Source: a virus. Taken from it: DNA of 47,464 nt. The notes beneath the pieces are model-generated. The model saw nothing but the letters and a program-made list of their open reading frames with translations. It searched no databases and was not told the origin of the DNA. Below are positions 1-8,500 of this stretch, piece after piece. The DNA lies in IMG/VR virus record IMGVR_UViG_3300032304_000862, positions 1 through 47,464 of that record; one strand, 5' to 3'. Positions within the stretch are counted from its first letter, which is position 1; each line of letters opens with the position of its first letter. The translations under genes and the position numbers were made by a program.

Positions 1-14
1 GATGTTAGTGCCAT
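1..14 (-). CDS. Start of an unidentified minus-strand late gene (partial)
   Basis: Only the first codons (M-A-L-T) lie in the window. The ATG occupies 14-12 and is preceded on the minus strand by a good Shine-Dalgarno (CAGGAGAA, about 8 nt away) and, 33 nt further up, by a CTAAATA late promoter. That arrangement makes a real gene start likely. The product cannot be named from four residues; its neighbours (dNMP kinase, gp13-15) suggest another virion or late gene. Confidence 0.5.
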
Positions 15-47
15 ATCGCCTATTCTCCTGGTAATAGTTGCTCATAA

Positions 48-54
48 TATTTAG
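48..54 (-). promoter_or_regulatory. T4-type late promoter CTAAATA
   Basis: CTAAATA on the minus strand, 33 nt upstream of the ATG at 14 and followed by a normal Shine-Dalgarno. It matches the T4 late consensus TATAAATA and the CTAAATA form reported for T4-like cyanophages. It recurs before 28173 and 35728. Confidence 0.6.
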
Positions 55-107
55 CATACTATTCCAAAAACAGCAAGTTAGGTGCCGAACAAAAGGGGTC
101 TAAAAGG

Positions 108-114
108 GTAAATA
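108..114 (+). promoter_or_regulatory. Late-promoter-like GTAAATA abutting a start codon
   Basis: GTAAATA ends 4 nt before the ATG at 119. A T4 late transcript starts roughly 6 nt beyond the motif, so the mRNA would have almost no leader. An AAAAGGG tract at about 102-108 could act as a ribosome site only for transcripts that begin further upstream. Confidence 0.4.
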
Positions 115-118
115 TCAA

Positions 119-457
119 ATGCGACCACTATGCAAGGCCTGCGCACAGCGACCTAGAGCCATTAATTATTACAAAGGCACCCGTACCTACTATAGAACAC
201 TGTGTGAAATTTGTTTATCACACGGTGCAGGTGCGCATATTCCTCGTTGGCAACGTGCAGGATACAAACCCAAAACCGTGTGTGAAAAATGTGGATGTCG
301 ATCTCAACACACAGAGGTATTTCGTGTGTTCCACATAGATGAAAATCTCAACAACTGTAGGCCCAATAACCTCAAAACTATATGCTTAAACTGTGCTGCT
401 GTCTTAGGCAAAGAAGGCATCACTTGGAGGCAGGGCGATCTTGTGGCCGACTACTAG
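119..457 (+). CDS. HNH-like Cys-rich zinc-ribbon protein
   Basis: A 112-aa basic, Cys-rich protein. Visible pairs are C5/C8, C29/C32, C55/C58 (plus C60) and C89/C92, enough for at least two zinc ribbons. The segment from H72 (HIDEN) through N83-N84-L85 to CLNC (89-92) resembles an HNH-nuclease core, in which an H, an N and a final H lie in a beta-beta-alpha fold. Here the last His is missing (CLNCAAV instead of C..CH), so nuclease activity is doubtful and it may only bind nucleic acid. Similar small proteins occur in T4-like cyanophages. Its 3' end overlaps the dNMP kinase gene on the opposite strand by 54 bp. I am confident that it is a gene and moderately confident of the HNH relationship. 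Confidence 0.75.
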   Translation: MRPLCKACAQRPRAINYYKGTRTYYRTLCEICLSHGAGAHIPRWQRAGYKPKTVCEKCGCRSQHTEVFRVFHIDENLNNCRPNNLKTICLNCAAVLGKEGITWRQGDLVADY

Positions 458-1060
458 ATTTGCACTTTGTTCATAAAGCTCATCGATAGAGCTGTTGTTG
501 TTAATAATGCTGTCAAAATCACTGCCCAGCCATGCCCATTCCGATGCATGTATTTTTCGCATCTTCATGGCATTAAGACCCACGTTGTTGCCCTGATTAG
601 CACTGATAGCATCTTCATACCATTCGGGCAACTCACCACGCTGTACCCAAACAATCTGACCGCCTGCATCTTTAATTGATTTGATTTCGTTGGGGAATCT
701 GCAGTCTGAGATAACTATGTGGTCTTTGCTGGTGCGTAGTTTGTTTTCCAATGAAGCAATCCAGATGTCGTCGTGAAACGATCTACGACAGACTTCTGTA
801 CCCCAGTATTGTAGAACCCATCTAGGAGTTAGTGTAGGCATGTCTAGTCTCTCTGCCCACCAAGGATCTACTTGTTCCCGCCACTCGCGAGCCTGTGCTG
901 TGCGTCCTTCCAGCATGGTTCGATCCCATCCAAACACACTAGCTACAGCATCTTTGAGAGTTGAAGCAAAACTTTCTCTGCGAAATTCGTGAAAATTAAC
1001 TAGATAATCGGCCACGGTGTCTTTGCCCGAGCCTATAAAACCACATACACCTATAATCAT
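404..1060 (-). CDS. 1: Deoxynucleoside monophosphate kinase (T4 gp1-like)
   Basis: A 218-aa P-loop kinase that would phosphorylate dNMPs to dNDPs for phage DNA synthesis in the cytoplasm. The N-terminus carries the Walker A loop GFIGSGKDT (residues 7-15). A conserved DRTMLEGRT-type segment follows near residue 45, then WVLQYWGTEVCR near 80-92 and an ISDCRFPNE Walker-B-like strand near 117-125; these are typical of the T4 gp1/dNMP kinase family (T4 gp1 is 241 aa). The start at 1060 has a strong Shine-Dalgarno (AAAGGGGAC). The gene is tail-to-tail with the HNH-like gene and overlaps its last 54 bp. It is the only clear nucleotide-metabolism gene in the window. Confidence 0.88.
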   Translation of the reverse strand: MIIGVCGFIGSGKDTVADYLVNFHEFRRESFASTLKDAVASVFGWDRTMLEGRTAQAREWREQVDPWWAERLDMPTLTPRWVLQYWGTEVCRRSFHDDIWIASLENKLRTSKDHIVISDCRFPNEIKSIKDAGGQIVWVQRGELPEWYEDAISANQGNNVGLNAMKMRKIHASEWAWLGSDFDSIINNNSSIDELYEQSANLVVGHKIALPPSDAFFA

Positions 1061-1105
1061 AAATTGTCCCCTTTAGAACAATTATAATATAGATTAGTTA
1101 TAAGG

Positions 1106-1864
1106 TCAACCAGTTATCCAGGTATAGCCGCTGCCGCCGGGAACCAATTTCATCAGATCGTCGGTGAGTTTTTCCATCTCGGTTTGAGCTTCTGTGATCA
1201 ATGCTGTGCCATTGAGCTGTGTGCCGCCTTGTGGGCCTGCAATCTGTCCAAACTTGCTTCGGGCCTGTCCTAGCATCATCTTGCAGTTGGCCAATGCATA
1301 GTCCTTGATCCACTGTCCAGAATACACATCATCGACAATAGCAAAATCGGGTCGACTGTTGTATACCTGTAGCATTACAGATTCTTCGCCTCGAGGACGT
1401 TGATGTATGATCAGCTTGTGGCTCTGTGGATGCCATGTAAAGTTAATAAATGAGCCAAACATCTTGCCTACCAGCTCTTGATACTGGCTAAACAATTCAT
1501 AGGTTAGTAAGCCGCCCATGTTTGTTGAGCTTAAAAGATAGGTATTTGAATATGCTAGATTGAATGGCTCAAATACTGTACCACCGGTTCCGTTACCAGT
1601 TCTTGATCCCACTGATCTACGGAATATTTGACGTACCTGTTGTATTTCTTTAGGTAGTATATATTCGTTGGTGCTCTCAGTAAGGGTTAAAAACGCATAA
1701 CTTTCTTCTACAGCATTATCGCTACGCTGACGGAAAACTGCTAGAGCACGATTAAGTGCTGTGTCGTAATGTATAGGGTCTAGTTCTACGTCTACCATAC
1801 CATCGCCTAGCATGGCTTTGCAGTAGTTGTAAACAGAATTTTTGGCTTGGTCTGATGTGCTCAT
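1106..1864 (-). CDS. 13: Neck protein, T4 gp13-like
   Basis: A 252-aa protein that I assign to the T4 gp13 family, the neck protein that helps close the packaged head and joins it to the tail. The N-terminal segment (MLGDGMVDVELDPIHYDTALNRAL) follows the gp13 pattern in which a predicted helix leads into a VELTPDQI-like strand and a helix of the connector type. The C-terminal segment matches too: WIKDYALANCKMMLGQARSKF (about 185-205), then an LNGTALITEAQTEMEKLTDDL helix and a short hydrophobic tail. T4 gp13 is longer (309 aa). The gene is divergent from gp14/gp15, whereas in T4 genes 13-14-15 run together. The ATG sits 5 nt after an ATAAATA late promoter with no Shine-Dalgarno. Confidence 0.75.
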   Translation of the reverse strand: MSTSDQAKNSVYNYCKAMLGDGMVDVELDPIHYDTALNRALAVFRQRSDNAVEESYAFLTLTESTNEYILPKEIQQVRQIFRRSVGSRTGNGTGGTVFEPFNLAYSNTYLLSSTNMGGLLTYELFSQYQELVGKMFGSFINFTWHPQSHKLIIHQRPRGEESVMLQVYNSRPDFAIVDDVYSGQWIKDYALANCKMMLGQARSKFGQIAGPQGGTQLNGTALITEAQTEMEKLTDDLMKLVPGGSGYTWITG

Positions 1865-1869
1865 ACGAG

Positions 1870-1876
1870 TATTTAT
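1870..1876 (-). promoter_or_regulatory. Late promoter ATAAATA for gp13
   Basis: GATAAATA on the minus strand, with exactly 5 nt (CTCGT as read) before the gp13 ATG at 1864. The expected T4 late start point, about 6 nt past the motif, is the A of the ATG, which predicts a leaderless transcript. It is paired head-to-head with the motif at 1884-1890. Confidence 0.65.
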
Positions 1877-1883
1877 CGTAGCG

Positions 1884-1890
1884 GTAAATA
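1884..1890 (+). promoter_or_regulatory. Late-promoter-like GTAAATA for gp14/gp15
   Basis: GTAAATA lies on the plus strand, 7 nt before the ATG at 1898 and 1 nt before an in-frame ATG at 1892. Together with 1870-1876 it forms a compact divergent late promoter in a 27-bp intergenic gap. Confidence 0.5.
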
Positions 1891-1891
1891 T

Positions 1892-3289
1892 ATGACTATG
1901 CCAAGACTCAGTTTATACCGACCCGAAAAGGGCAACGATTTCCGCTTTATAGATAGATCCGCCTGGGAAATGTTCCAAGTCGGCGGAACAGATGTGCTGG
2001 TACACAGATACATCGGGCCCGGTGCATCCATACAGGGCGATACTCCAAGTACTCCTAATTATACCAGCGATAATGTGGCAAACATCCAGGACCTACTATT
2101 TTTAGAAAATCGAGATCGCAAGTACGATCCCGATGTGTATCTGATGCGTGGTGTTTATAATATCAGCGACATAGATTTTAACCTCAGCCAGTTTGGACTA
2201 TTCCTACAAAATGACACTATTTTTATCACGTTTCATATCACTGATACTGTAGAAAAATTAGGTCGTAAAATCATAGCAGGCGATGTGATAGAATTACCGC
2301 ATCTTAAAGATGAATATGCGTTGAATGATCTCACATTTGCCTTGAAACGTTTCTTCGTGATAGAAGAAGTCAGCAGAGCAGCCGAAGGATTTTCAGTCAC
2401 ATGGTATCCACATTTATATCGTGCCAAGTGCAAGCCATTGGTAGATAGTCAAGAATTTAAACAGATCTTAGACGACATTGCAGATAGAGAATTCTACAAA
2501 GGCGCTTATAATGCCAACATCACGTATTATCCTGATGATGTTGTACTTGCTGCCAATGGAAAAAAATATCAAGTCATACAAGAAGTAACAGGTGTTGCTC
2601 CTCCTAGTACCACATATTATGCATTAGCAGATACCTTACGAGACGTAGTCAGTACCTATGAAAAAGAAATGCAGATCACTGCTGCGGTATTGAATCAAGC
2701 AGAAGCAGATGTACCACGCAGCGGCTATGATACCAGCAAGTACTATACCCTGCAACGTACCACAGACGGTAACATAGAATTAGCTAGTGTAGATGCAGAG
2801 TCAGTGACAGTGGATGCACAAACACAGGCCACTGACGAAGCAGGTAATCTACTATACGACACAGCCGGTAATGCGATATACGTTGGGCAGACTGCTAGCT
2901 CAGTGATATTACCATCAGACGGAGATGGCTATGAAGGGTATCTTACCAAAGACGGTGTGCCCCCTAACGGAGCTCCGTTTACCGCAGGCATATCGTTTCC
3001 GAACAATCCTGTGAATGGACAGTTTGCACTACGCACAGATTATCTACCTAACAGACTGTTTAGATTTGATGGCACAAGATGGCGCAAGTTCGAAGACAAT
3101 GTTCGAACGACTATGAGCAATCTAGGCGCCAGTGATGTTGCTGCTGGAAATACTTTTGCAGGCAAGGATGTGCGACAGACACAGAAGGCCACATTTATTA
3201 ACAATACCACTGTGAACACCATAGACGGACAAACAGTAAAAGAAAAACAGAGTCTCAGTAAGGCTCTTAGACCTGAGGCAGACCTATAA
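1892..3289 (+). CDS. 14: Neck protein, T4 gp14-like (cyanophage type, with extra modules)
   Basis: A 465-aa homologue of the head-completion/neck protein gp14. The first 180 residues hold the conserved core, including VGGTDVLVHRYIGP (30-43), LLFLENRDRKYDPDVY (68-83) and FNLSQFGLFLQNDTIFITFH (96-115), which I recognise from T4-like cyanophage gp14. The C-terminal tail KQSLSKALRPEADL is also typical. T4 gp14 is about 256 aa; the extra length is a Tyr/Trp module at about 203-245 (YPDDVVLAANGKKYQV), like the repeats in the giant fibre proteins, and a second small module near 368-401 (PNRLFRFDGTRWRKF). Translation may begin at ATG 1892 or 1898; the promoter position favours 1898. Its stop codon overlaps the gp15 start. 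Confidence 0.85.
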   Translation: MTMPRLSLYRPEKGNDFRFIDRSAWEMFQVGGTDVLVHRYIGPGASIQGDTPSTPNYTSDNVANIQDLLFLENRDRKYDPDVYLMRGVYNISDIDFNLSQFGLFLQNDTIFITFHITDTVEKLGRKIIAGDVIELPHLKDEYALNDLTFALKRFFVIEEVSRAAEGFSVTWYPHLYRAKCKPLVDSQEFKQILDDIADREFYKGAYNANITYYPDDVVLAANGKKYQVIQEVTGVAPPSTTYYALADTLRDVVSTYEKEMQITAAVLNQAEADVPRSGYDTSKYYTLQRTTDGNIELASVDAESVTVDAQTQATDEAGNLLYDTAGNAIYVGQTASSVILPSDGDGYEGYLTKDGVPPNGAPFTAGISFPNNPVNGQFALRTDYLPNRLFRFDGTRWRKFEDNVRTTMSNLGASDVAAGNTFAGKDVRQTQKATFINNTTVNTIDGQTVKEKQSLSKALRPEADL

Positions 3290-4866
3290 TGGATTTTCAT
3301 TACGACGGACAGATAAGACGCTATGTCACGCAGTTCATGCGTGTGTTTATTGGATTCAAGTACCAAGCGGGGGATGGCGAGCAGAAACAGATACCTGTGA
3401 TGTATGGTGATTTGTCTAGGCAGGTAGCAAGTATTATCAAGGAAAACTCTGAAAATAAAATGCCTACGGTGCCAAGGATTGCCTGTTATATCACAGGCAT
3501 CGAAATGGACACTTCGAGGCTCAGCGACCCTACATTTGTTTCAAAGATACATATTCGTGAACGTAGGTTCACAGATGCCAATGGCACTAGGGAATACTCC
3601 GGTGCACAGGGCGGCAGCTATACTGTGGAAAGACTAATGCCCACACCATTCAAGCTGACCATGAAAGCTGATCTATGGACAACAAACACTGATCAGAAAC
3701 TGCAATTGTTAGAACAGATCATAGTGCTGTTTAATCCCAGCTTGGAATTACAGACCACTGATAACTACATCGACTGGACCAGTCTCAGTGCCATGTATCT
3801 CACTAGCACTAATTTTTCTAGTAGAACCATTCCACAGGGTGCTGAATCAGATATAGACATCTGCAGTCTAGAATTTGAAATGCCGGTCTTCATATCTCCG
3901 CCAGCCAAGGTGAAAAAACTTGGTATAGTTCAAAGCATCGTGGCTAATGTGTTTACAGATGAAGGTGATGTGATAAATCTTTCAGATCTCATATATAATA
4001 CTGCACAGCCGAACACTTCACTTATTACAAAAACCTATGGTAATTACAGAGTGTTGCTGTTCAAATCCAACACAGGTGTGGTCAATGACAATCAATATGA
4101 TCTAACCATAGTCAATCCTACAGATGCTGTGCAGAACCTAGGGCTAGATCAACGAGAATACAAAAATGGCGAACCGGTAGAATGGTCAACAATTCTAGAG
4201 GTCCAAGGCGGATATGTTCCAGGTAGCGAAGTGTTTTTCAAGAAGGCTAGTGGCTATGAAATTGTAGGAACCTTTGTGATCAATCCTCTTGATGCCACTG
4301 TGCTTACTGTGACTCTTGACGCAGATACCTATCCAGCCAATGACGATATTGCCAGCAGTATTGTAGGTATTGCTGCTAGAGGCACCGTAGATGCTATCAT
4401 AGATCCTTACAAGTATAATCCGTTAGAGGTCTATGGATCACATGCACAGATACCACTGGGGTTGCGATTCCTAATGTTAGATGATGTCAACAACAGCGAG
4501 AACCGTGGAGGATTTATAAATCTTCCTTCTAATCCTGCAGACAGCACTAAAATTCCATATAGAGGACCTCAAGCCTGGAGAGATCCCAGCAACAACGACT
4601 CTAGCTGGGAAAATCAAGATGGTACAGATCCTGTTATCAAGGCCAATTCCATTGTAGAGTGGGATGGCAGCACCTGGGTCACAATATGGGATCCAGATGA
4701 CAATACCATAGAAGCCGCAGATATTGTAGGCGAGGAATTTTCGGCCACACATATCCAAAATATCCGCACTGGTATCAAATACAAATGGGACAGCTCACAA
4801 TGGCTCAAGGCCTTTGAAGGTGAGTATATGCCAGGAGAGTGGGACTTCAAGACTGCTGGCGGATAA
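3289..4866 (+). CDS. 15: Tail sheath stabilisation/completion protein, T4 gp15-like
   Basis: A 525-aa protein whose N-terminal 215 residues match T4 gp15, the hexameric protein that caps the tail tube and sheath and joins tail to head. The opening FHYDGQIRRYVTQFMRVF followed by IPVMYGDLSRQ parallels gp15's opening (FYNSSFRRYATL, then IPVTYAS). The central part has PTPFKLTMKADLWTTNTDQ, LLEQIIVLFNPSL and a final LEFEMPVFISPP strand, all gp15-like. T4 gp15 is only 272 aa. The added region (about 215-525) is beta-rich and includes two EWDGSTW-type modules near 470 and 510, similar to those in phage fibres. It overlaps gp14 by one base and runs into the Nudix-like gene 9 bp after its stop, so the plus-strand genes form one operon. 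Confidence 0.85.
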   Translation: MDFHYDGQIRRYVTQFMRVFIGFKYQAGDGEQKQIPVMYGDLSRQVASIIKENSENKMPTVPRIACYITGIEMDTSRLSDPTFVSKIHIRERRFTDANGTREYSGAQGGSYTVERLMPTPFKLTMKADLWTTNTDQKLQLLEQIIVLFNPSLELQTTDNYIDWTSLSAMYLTSTNFSSRTIPQGAESDIDICSLEFEMPVFISPPAKVKKLGIVQSIVANVFTDEGDVINLSDLIYNTAQPNTSLITKTYGNYRVLLFKSNTGVVNDNQYDLTIVNPTDAVQNLGLDQREYKNGEPVEWSTILEVQGGYVPGSEVFFKKASGYEIVGTFVINPLDATVLTVTLDADTYPANDDIASSIVGIAARGTVDAIIDPYKYNPLEVYGSHAQIPLGLRFLMLDDVNNSENRGGFINLPSNPADSTKIPYRGPQAWRDPSNNDSSWENQDGTDPVIKANSIVEWDGSTWVTIWDPDDNTIEAADIVGEEFSATHIQNIRTGIKYKWDSSQWLKAFEGEYMPGEWDFKTAGG

Positions 4867-4874
4867 GTATCTGC

Positions 4875-5273
4875 ATGCAACAGCGTGCCGGATTACTATT
4901 TTTAGCAAAAAACACAGGTAGGATTCTTCTGATCTTAGATGCAGAACGATGGACTGTGCCTACATTCCAGCGTAGCGCCAGTCTCTTAGAAGATTCTCAG
5001 GTGCTGCTAACTCAATATGCACAGGGTCGGATCGTGCCTATTGAACTGTATATGTCCGAAGATCGTGGCTTTGAATACGGCACATACGTGTGTGTGGTAG
5101 AACAGGAGTTTTTAACTCTAGCATCAAAAACTATTTGTTGGAGTGATTTGGACAGTTTACCGAAACAACTTCATTCAGGCCTGCGCACCACATTAAATAA
5201 TCAAGTAATACGTGTAAAAATAGAAACCATATTGGAGTTAGAAAATGTCAAATCTATTACAAAGATCCAGTAG
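4875..5273 (+). CDS. Degenerate Nudix-like protein
   Basis: A 132-aa protein. The opening AGLLFLAKNTGRILLILD resembles the first strand pair of Nudix hydrolases. WTVPTFQ stands where Nudix proteins have W-x-L-P-G-G, and later parts (EYGTYVCVVEQEF, CWSDLDSLPKQLHSGLR) resemble the T4-like cyanophage Nudix proteins. The catalytic Nudix box (GX5EX7REUXEEXGU) is absent: there is no Gly-rich turn and no REUXEE run, so hydrolase activity is unlikely. I take the ATG at 4875, since an in-frame ATG at 4839 would overlap gp15. It overlaps the next gene by 29 bp. Confidence 0.6.
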   Translation: MQQRAGLLFLAKNTGRILLILDAERWTVPTFQRSASLLEDSQVLLTQYAQGRIVPIELYMSEDRGFEYGTYVCVVEQEFLTLASKTICWSDLDSLPKQLHSGLRTTLNNQVIRVKIETILELENVKSITKIQ

Positions 5274-5523
5274 ATTTCAAGAGGACTGTACAAAATATCG
5301 AACCGCTATTGATAGCATGCCTGACGGTGCAGCCAAACAGGAATCTCAACAACTGCTGAACAAACTAATTGCAGAAATAAAAAAATTAGATAGCATGCAC
5401 ATGGAGATGATCTACAGTCGACAGCTGCCTACCATGGGCGACGAAATGAAGCAGGATATTATAACTATAAGAAAAAGATTAGAAACCAGGATCAAAGACT
5501 GGTTACAAGCACCACGCAATTAA
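5245..5523 (+). CDS. Small helical protein of unknown function
   Basis: A 92-aa, highly charged protein that looks almost entirely alpha-helical (runs such as KLIAEIKKLDSMHMEM and DIITIRKRLETRIKDW), with possible coiled-coil. It has no signal peptide or membrane segment. A good Shine-Dalgarno (TTGGAG, 8 nt) precedes the ATG. It is the last gene of the plus-strand neck operon and ends at the convergent hairpin. Its size and helical character recall the 89-aa protein at 47083-47352, but I see no convincing alignment. Function unknown; a tail-completion or assembly factor is possible from context only. Confidence 0.6.
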   Translation: MSNLLQRSSRFQEDCTKYRTAIDSMPDGAAKQESQQLLNKLIAEIKKLDSMHMEMIYSRQLPTMGDEMKQDIITIRKRLETRIKDWLQAPRN

Positions 5524-5553
5524 ATACTTTCAACGTTTTTAATTGCAATGGTG
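5510..5553. terminator. Convergent (bidirectional) hairpin terminator candidate
   Basis: A long inverted repeat: GCAATTAAA (5516-5524) pairs with TTTAATTGC (5538-5546). The pairing extends outward through CACCA/TGGTG with a small bulge. The loop contains the T-tract 5536-5540. It lies between the plus-strand operon ending at 5523 and the minus-strand gene ending at 5574, where a two-way terminator would be expected. Confidence 0.6.
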
Positions 5554-5573
5554 CATCTACTACGCTAATATCT

Positions 5574-8500
5574 TTACGCCTGTGCTTCGCCCCAACGTAG
5601 AATAACGTTTACAGGCGTAGCTGATCCTGCAACCTTGTACACGTTAATAGCCAATACGTCTGGACCGTTGGGGAATGTACCTCGTCCGCCAATGGCCGTA
5701 CTGGTGAGTTCTTTCAACGCATCTAGATCCAATCGTTCAGTGTTACCGGGGTTGGCAATAAAGGAGAATACCTGCTCACCTGGCAGTGCATATTGTGCAC
5801 CAAATTGCCATGTGATAGTAGCACCAGACGCAATAGTGGTATTAGCTGATTGGTTAAACACCACTCTGTAAACTGTGGTAGCTCCGAAGGTTCTTGATTC
5901 CACTGCTGTTATACTAGATCCAGCTGCAAACTGTGTGTTACTAGTAGCCAATTTGGTACTGACTCCTGCATTACTGGCTAACCAAGATCCCGATGTAAAG
6001 AACAAATAGTTTTTATTCACGTATGAAGCTGCAGATAGTGCAGCTGTGATCGTAACAACTACACTGTTAGCAGAACCTGCTCCGGATGTAAGGTTGGCAT
6101 TGCCACTCATCACAATCCTGGTATAAGGAATTGTACTGATTGTAACATAACTAGGAGTGATACTGGTAATAGTCTGGCCACCAGTGATAAATGTCTGCAG
6201 AGTATAAGTTAGTCCTGTTGGTGTGCCCGCACCTGTAGTAATAGCAGAACCACCTGTGGTAGTTAATGTAAATGTCGTTGATCCATTAGTGACAGAAATC
6301 CTATAGGTTGTAGGATTTGCGTAGCCAGTAATAGATCCGCCGCCACCAAAAGTGCCACTAATTACAACGTTCATACCAACAGCAAGATATGTCGATGCAC
6401 AACTAAATTGACCTGCTGATCCTGTAATTGCCACAGTAGACAAAGTAGCGCCTTGGCTCGAAATACTCAGTACATCATTGACAGCTATTCCAGATCCTAT
6501 AGCATTACTATCGGCGACTAAAAAATCACTTCTTGTAGATGATATAGCTGAACCATAGGCAGCTGTGATCGCGCTGGTACTGGTCACTGACACGTTATTG
6601 CCAGAGCCGGAAGTGCTAGATGCTGTGGCATTTGCGCTCATGATTATTCTTGCATATGCTGTTCCACTCAATGTAACATAACTCGGTGTTATGCTTGAAA
6701 TAGTTTGTCCGCCTGTGAGCACTGTTGCAGCAGTCAACACATCCGAAACAGCAATAGTTGTTCCTTCATACTCTGCCTGCGTTACAAGGAAATCATTTCT
6801 ACTTGTGGATAACGCTGTGTTGAATCTTGCGGCTTGGCTGCTGGTCACTGTGACTGTGACAGCACTGGAGCCATTGCTGGTTGGTAATACGCTGTTGCTA
6901 CCGCCGACTACAGACATAACAATTCTAGCATAGACAGTACCTGCTAGGGTTATGTAGCTCGGTGTGATCGCTGAAATAGTAGTACCGCCGGTTATGCCGG
7001 CGCCGGATAGTGTGTCGCCTACAAACAGCGTGGATGTTAACGCTGTATATGCTGATTGTGTGATCAAGAAATCTTGTCGAGTAGTTGAAATTGATCTGTT
7101 ATATATTGCAGGATTAATTGTCAATGTAACGTTTTGTCCATTACCTGGTGTACTTGTTACTGTTGGTAAATTGTTAAGAACAATTCTTGTGTATGCTCCA
7201 CCCAAATAGGCTCTAGTCACTGACTGGACGGTGCTGTTAACACCAGTGCCAGCGATCAAATCTCCAACTTCTATGGGATTCACTAATCCATCAAATTGTA
7301 TGTTTGTAATCAATACATCGCTACGTGCGGTGCTAACCGCGCTGACATAGGCACTATTACCATAGGGCTGAGGGTTGTTGAATCCCTGAGCTGAGACCGT
7401 CTGTCCAAAACTTGCGGCTGTTAGCGTCTGAGTAATAGCATTGAATGATCTTGCTGTGAGTGCGTTGGTAACTGCTGCCTGACCAGGAGATGTAAGTGTG
7501 GTACTAAATGCTCCCTGTACTGTTGAAGTAGTAGTGGTAACGTTACCGCTCCATGTTACAGAACCACCACTTGCTACTTGTGCAAAACTAGGTTGTCCAC
7601 CAGCAGCTTGTGTGATCAAACTTCCCCAGGTTATATTAGCTGGGTTTATAGGATAATTGATTGGATTCAAAACTCCTTCAACAACAATGGCTCCTCCGCC
7701 AGCAACGGTGTCACTTGTAATAGAAAGACTCGACAATAACAACTGCGCACGATTCAACAGTTCTCTTTCTCCAAGATCACCGATTAGCGCATTGCTCACG
7801 CTGGGTGCTAGTCTAATCAAGAAAGCAGTGACTTTGTCAACCGATGCTGATAGACCGGTAGCAGCGTAGTTAAAGATATAACCACGATCTGAATCAAATT
7901 GTCCGTCTATCATAAATGCTGAACCCCAATGGCTGATGATCGGAGTCACTGTGTTGGAGACCAATACCACACCACTGCGTATAACATGACTGGCAGCTGT
8001 GCCTGCGCTGAAAGTTCTAGACGAGCCCGCTACAAATTGATTTAGGGTAGTGGCTCTAGTGCAACCGGTCAACGCTGAGCCACTGTTACCAGTGAAGCTA
8101 ATCAACTCATTATCTATATACACAGTTCCTGAATTTGGAAACCAAAACAAGTCGTCTGCACTCATAGGTATTGTGGTCTGGCTGTTGTTCATTGCTGCTG
8201 ACAATCTGCCTTTGAAGCCTTCGTTGATCACTTCATATCTCACCGGTTGGTTACCTGTACGCATGTAAGCTTCAAAGTTCACGTTGCTGTTACGGAATCT
8301 ATGCACAAATGTATAGTTGCCGTCTGGGCCTCGCATCATAAAATCAATAAATCCAGCACCATACCATGTGTGCTGTATACTGATCATCTGCATCTTGGTT
8401 ACGTCTATGTTATATCCGCTGGGCCCAGATCCATCCATGGTATCTAAGTTCCATTCGCTTTGAGGCACTAGAGTATCCACAACTTTGGTTATCTTGACAC

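Noticed and set aside
5990-7380. CRISPR or DNA-level tandem array in the repetitive region
   Set aside because: The repeats are degenerate at the DNA level, about 275 bp long and in frame; they are protein repeats, not short direct repeats with spacers.
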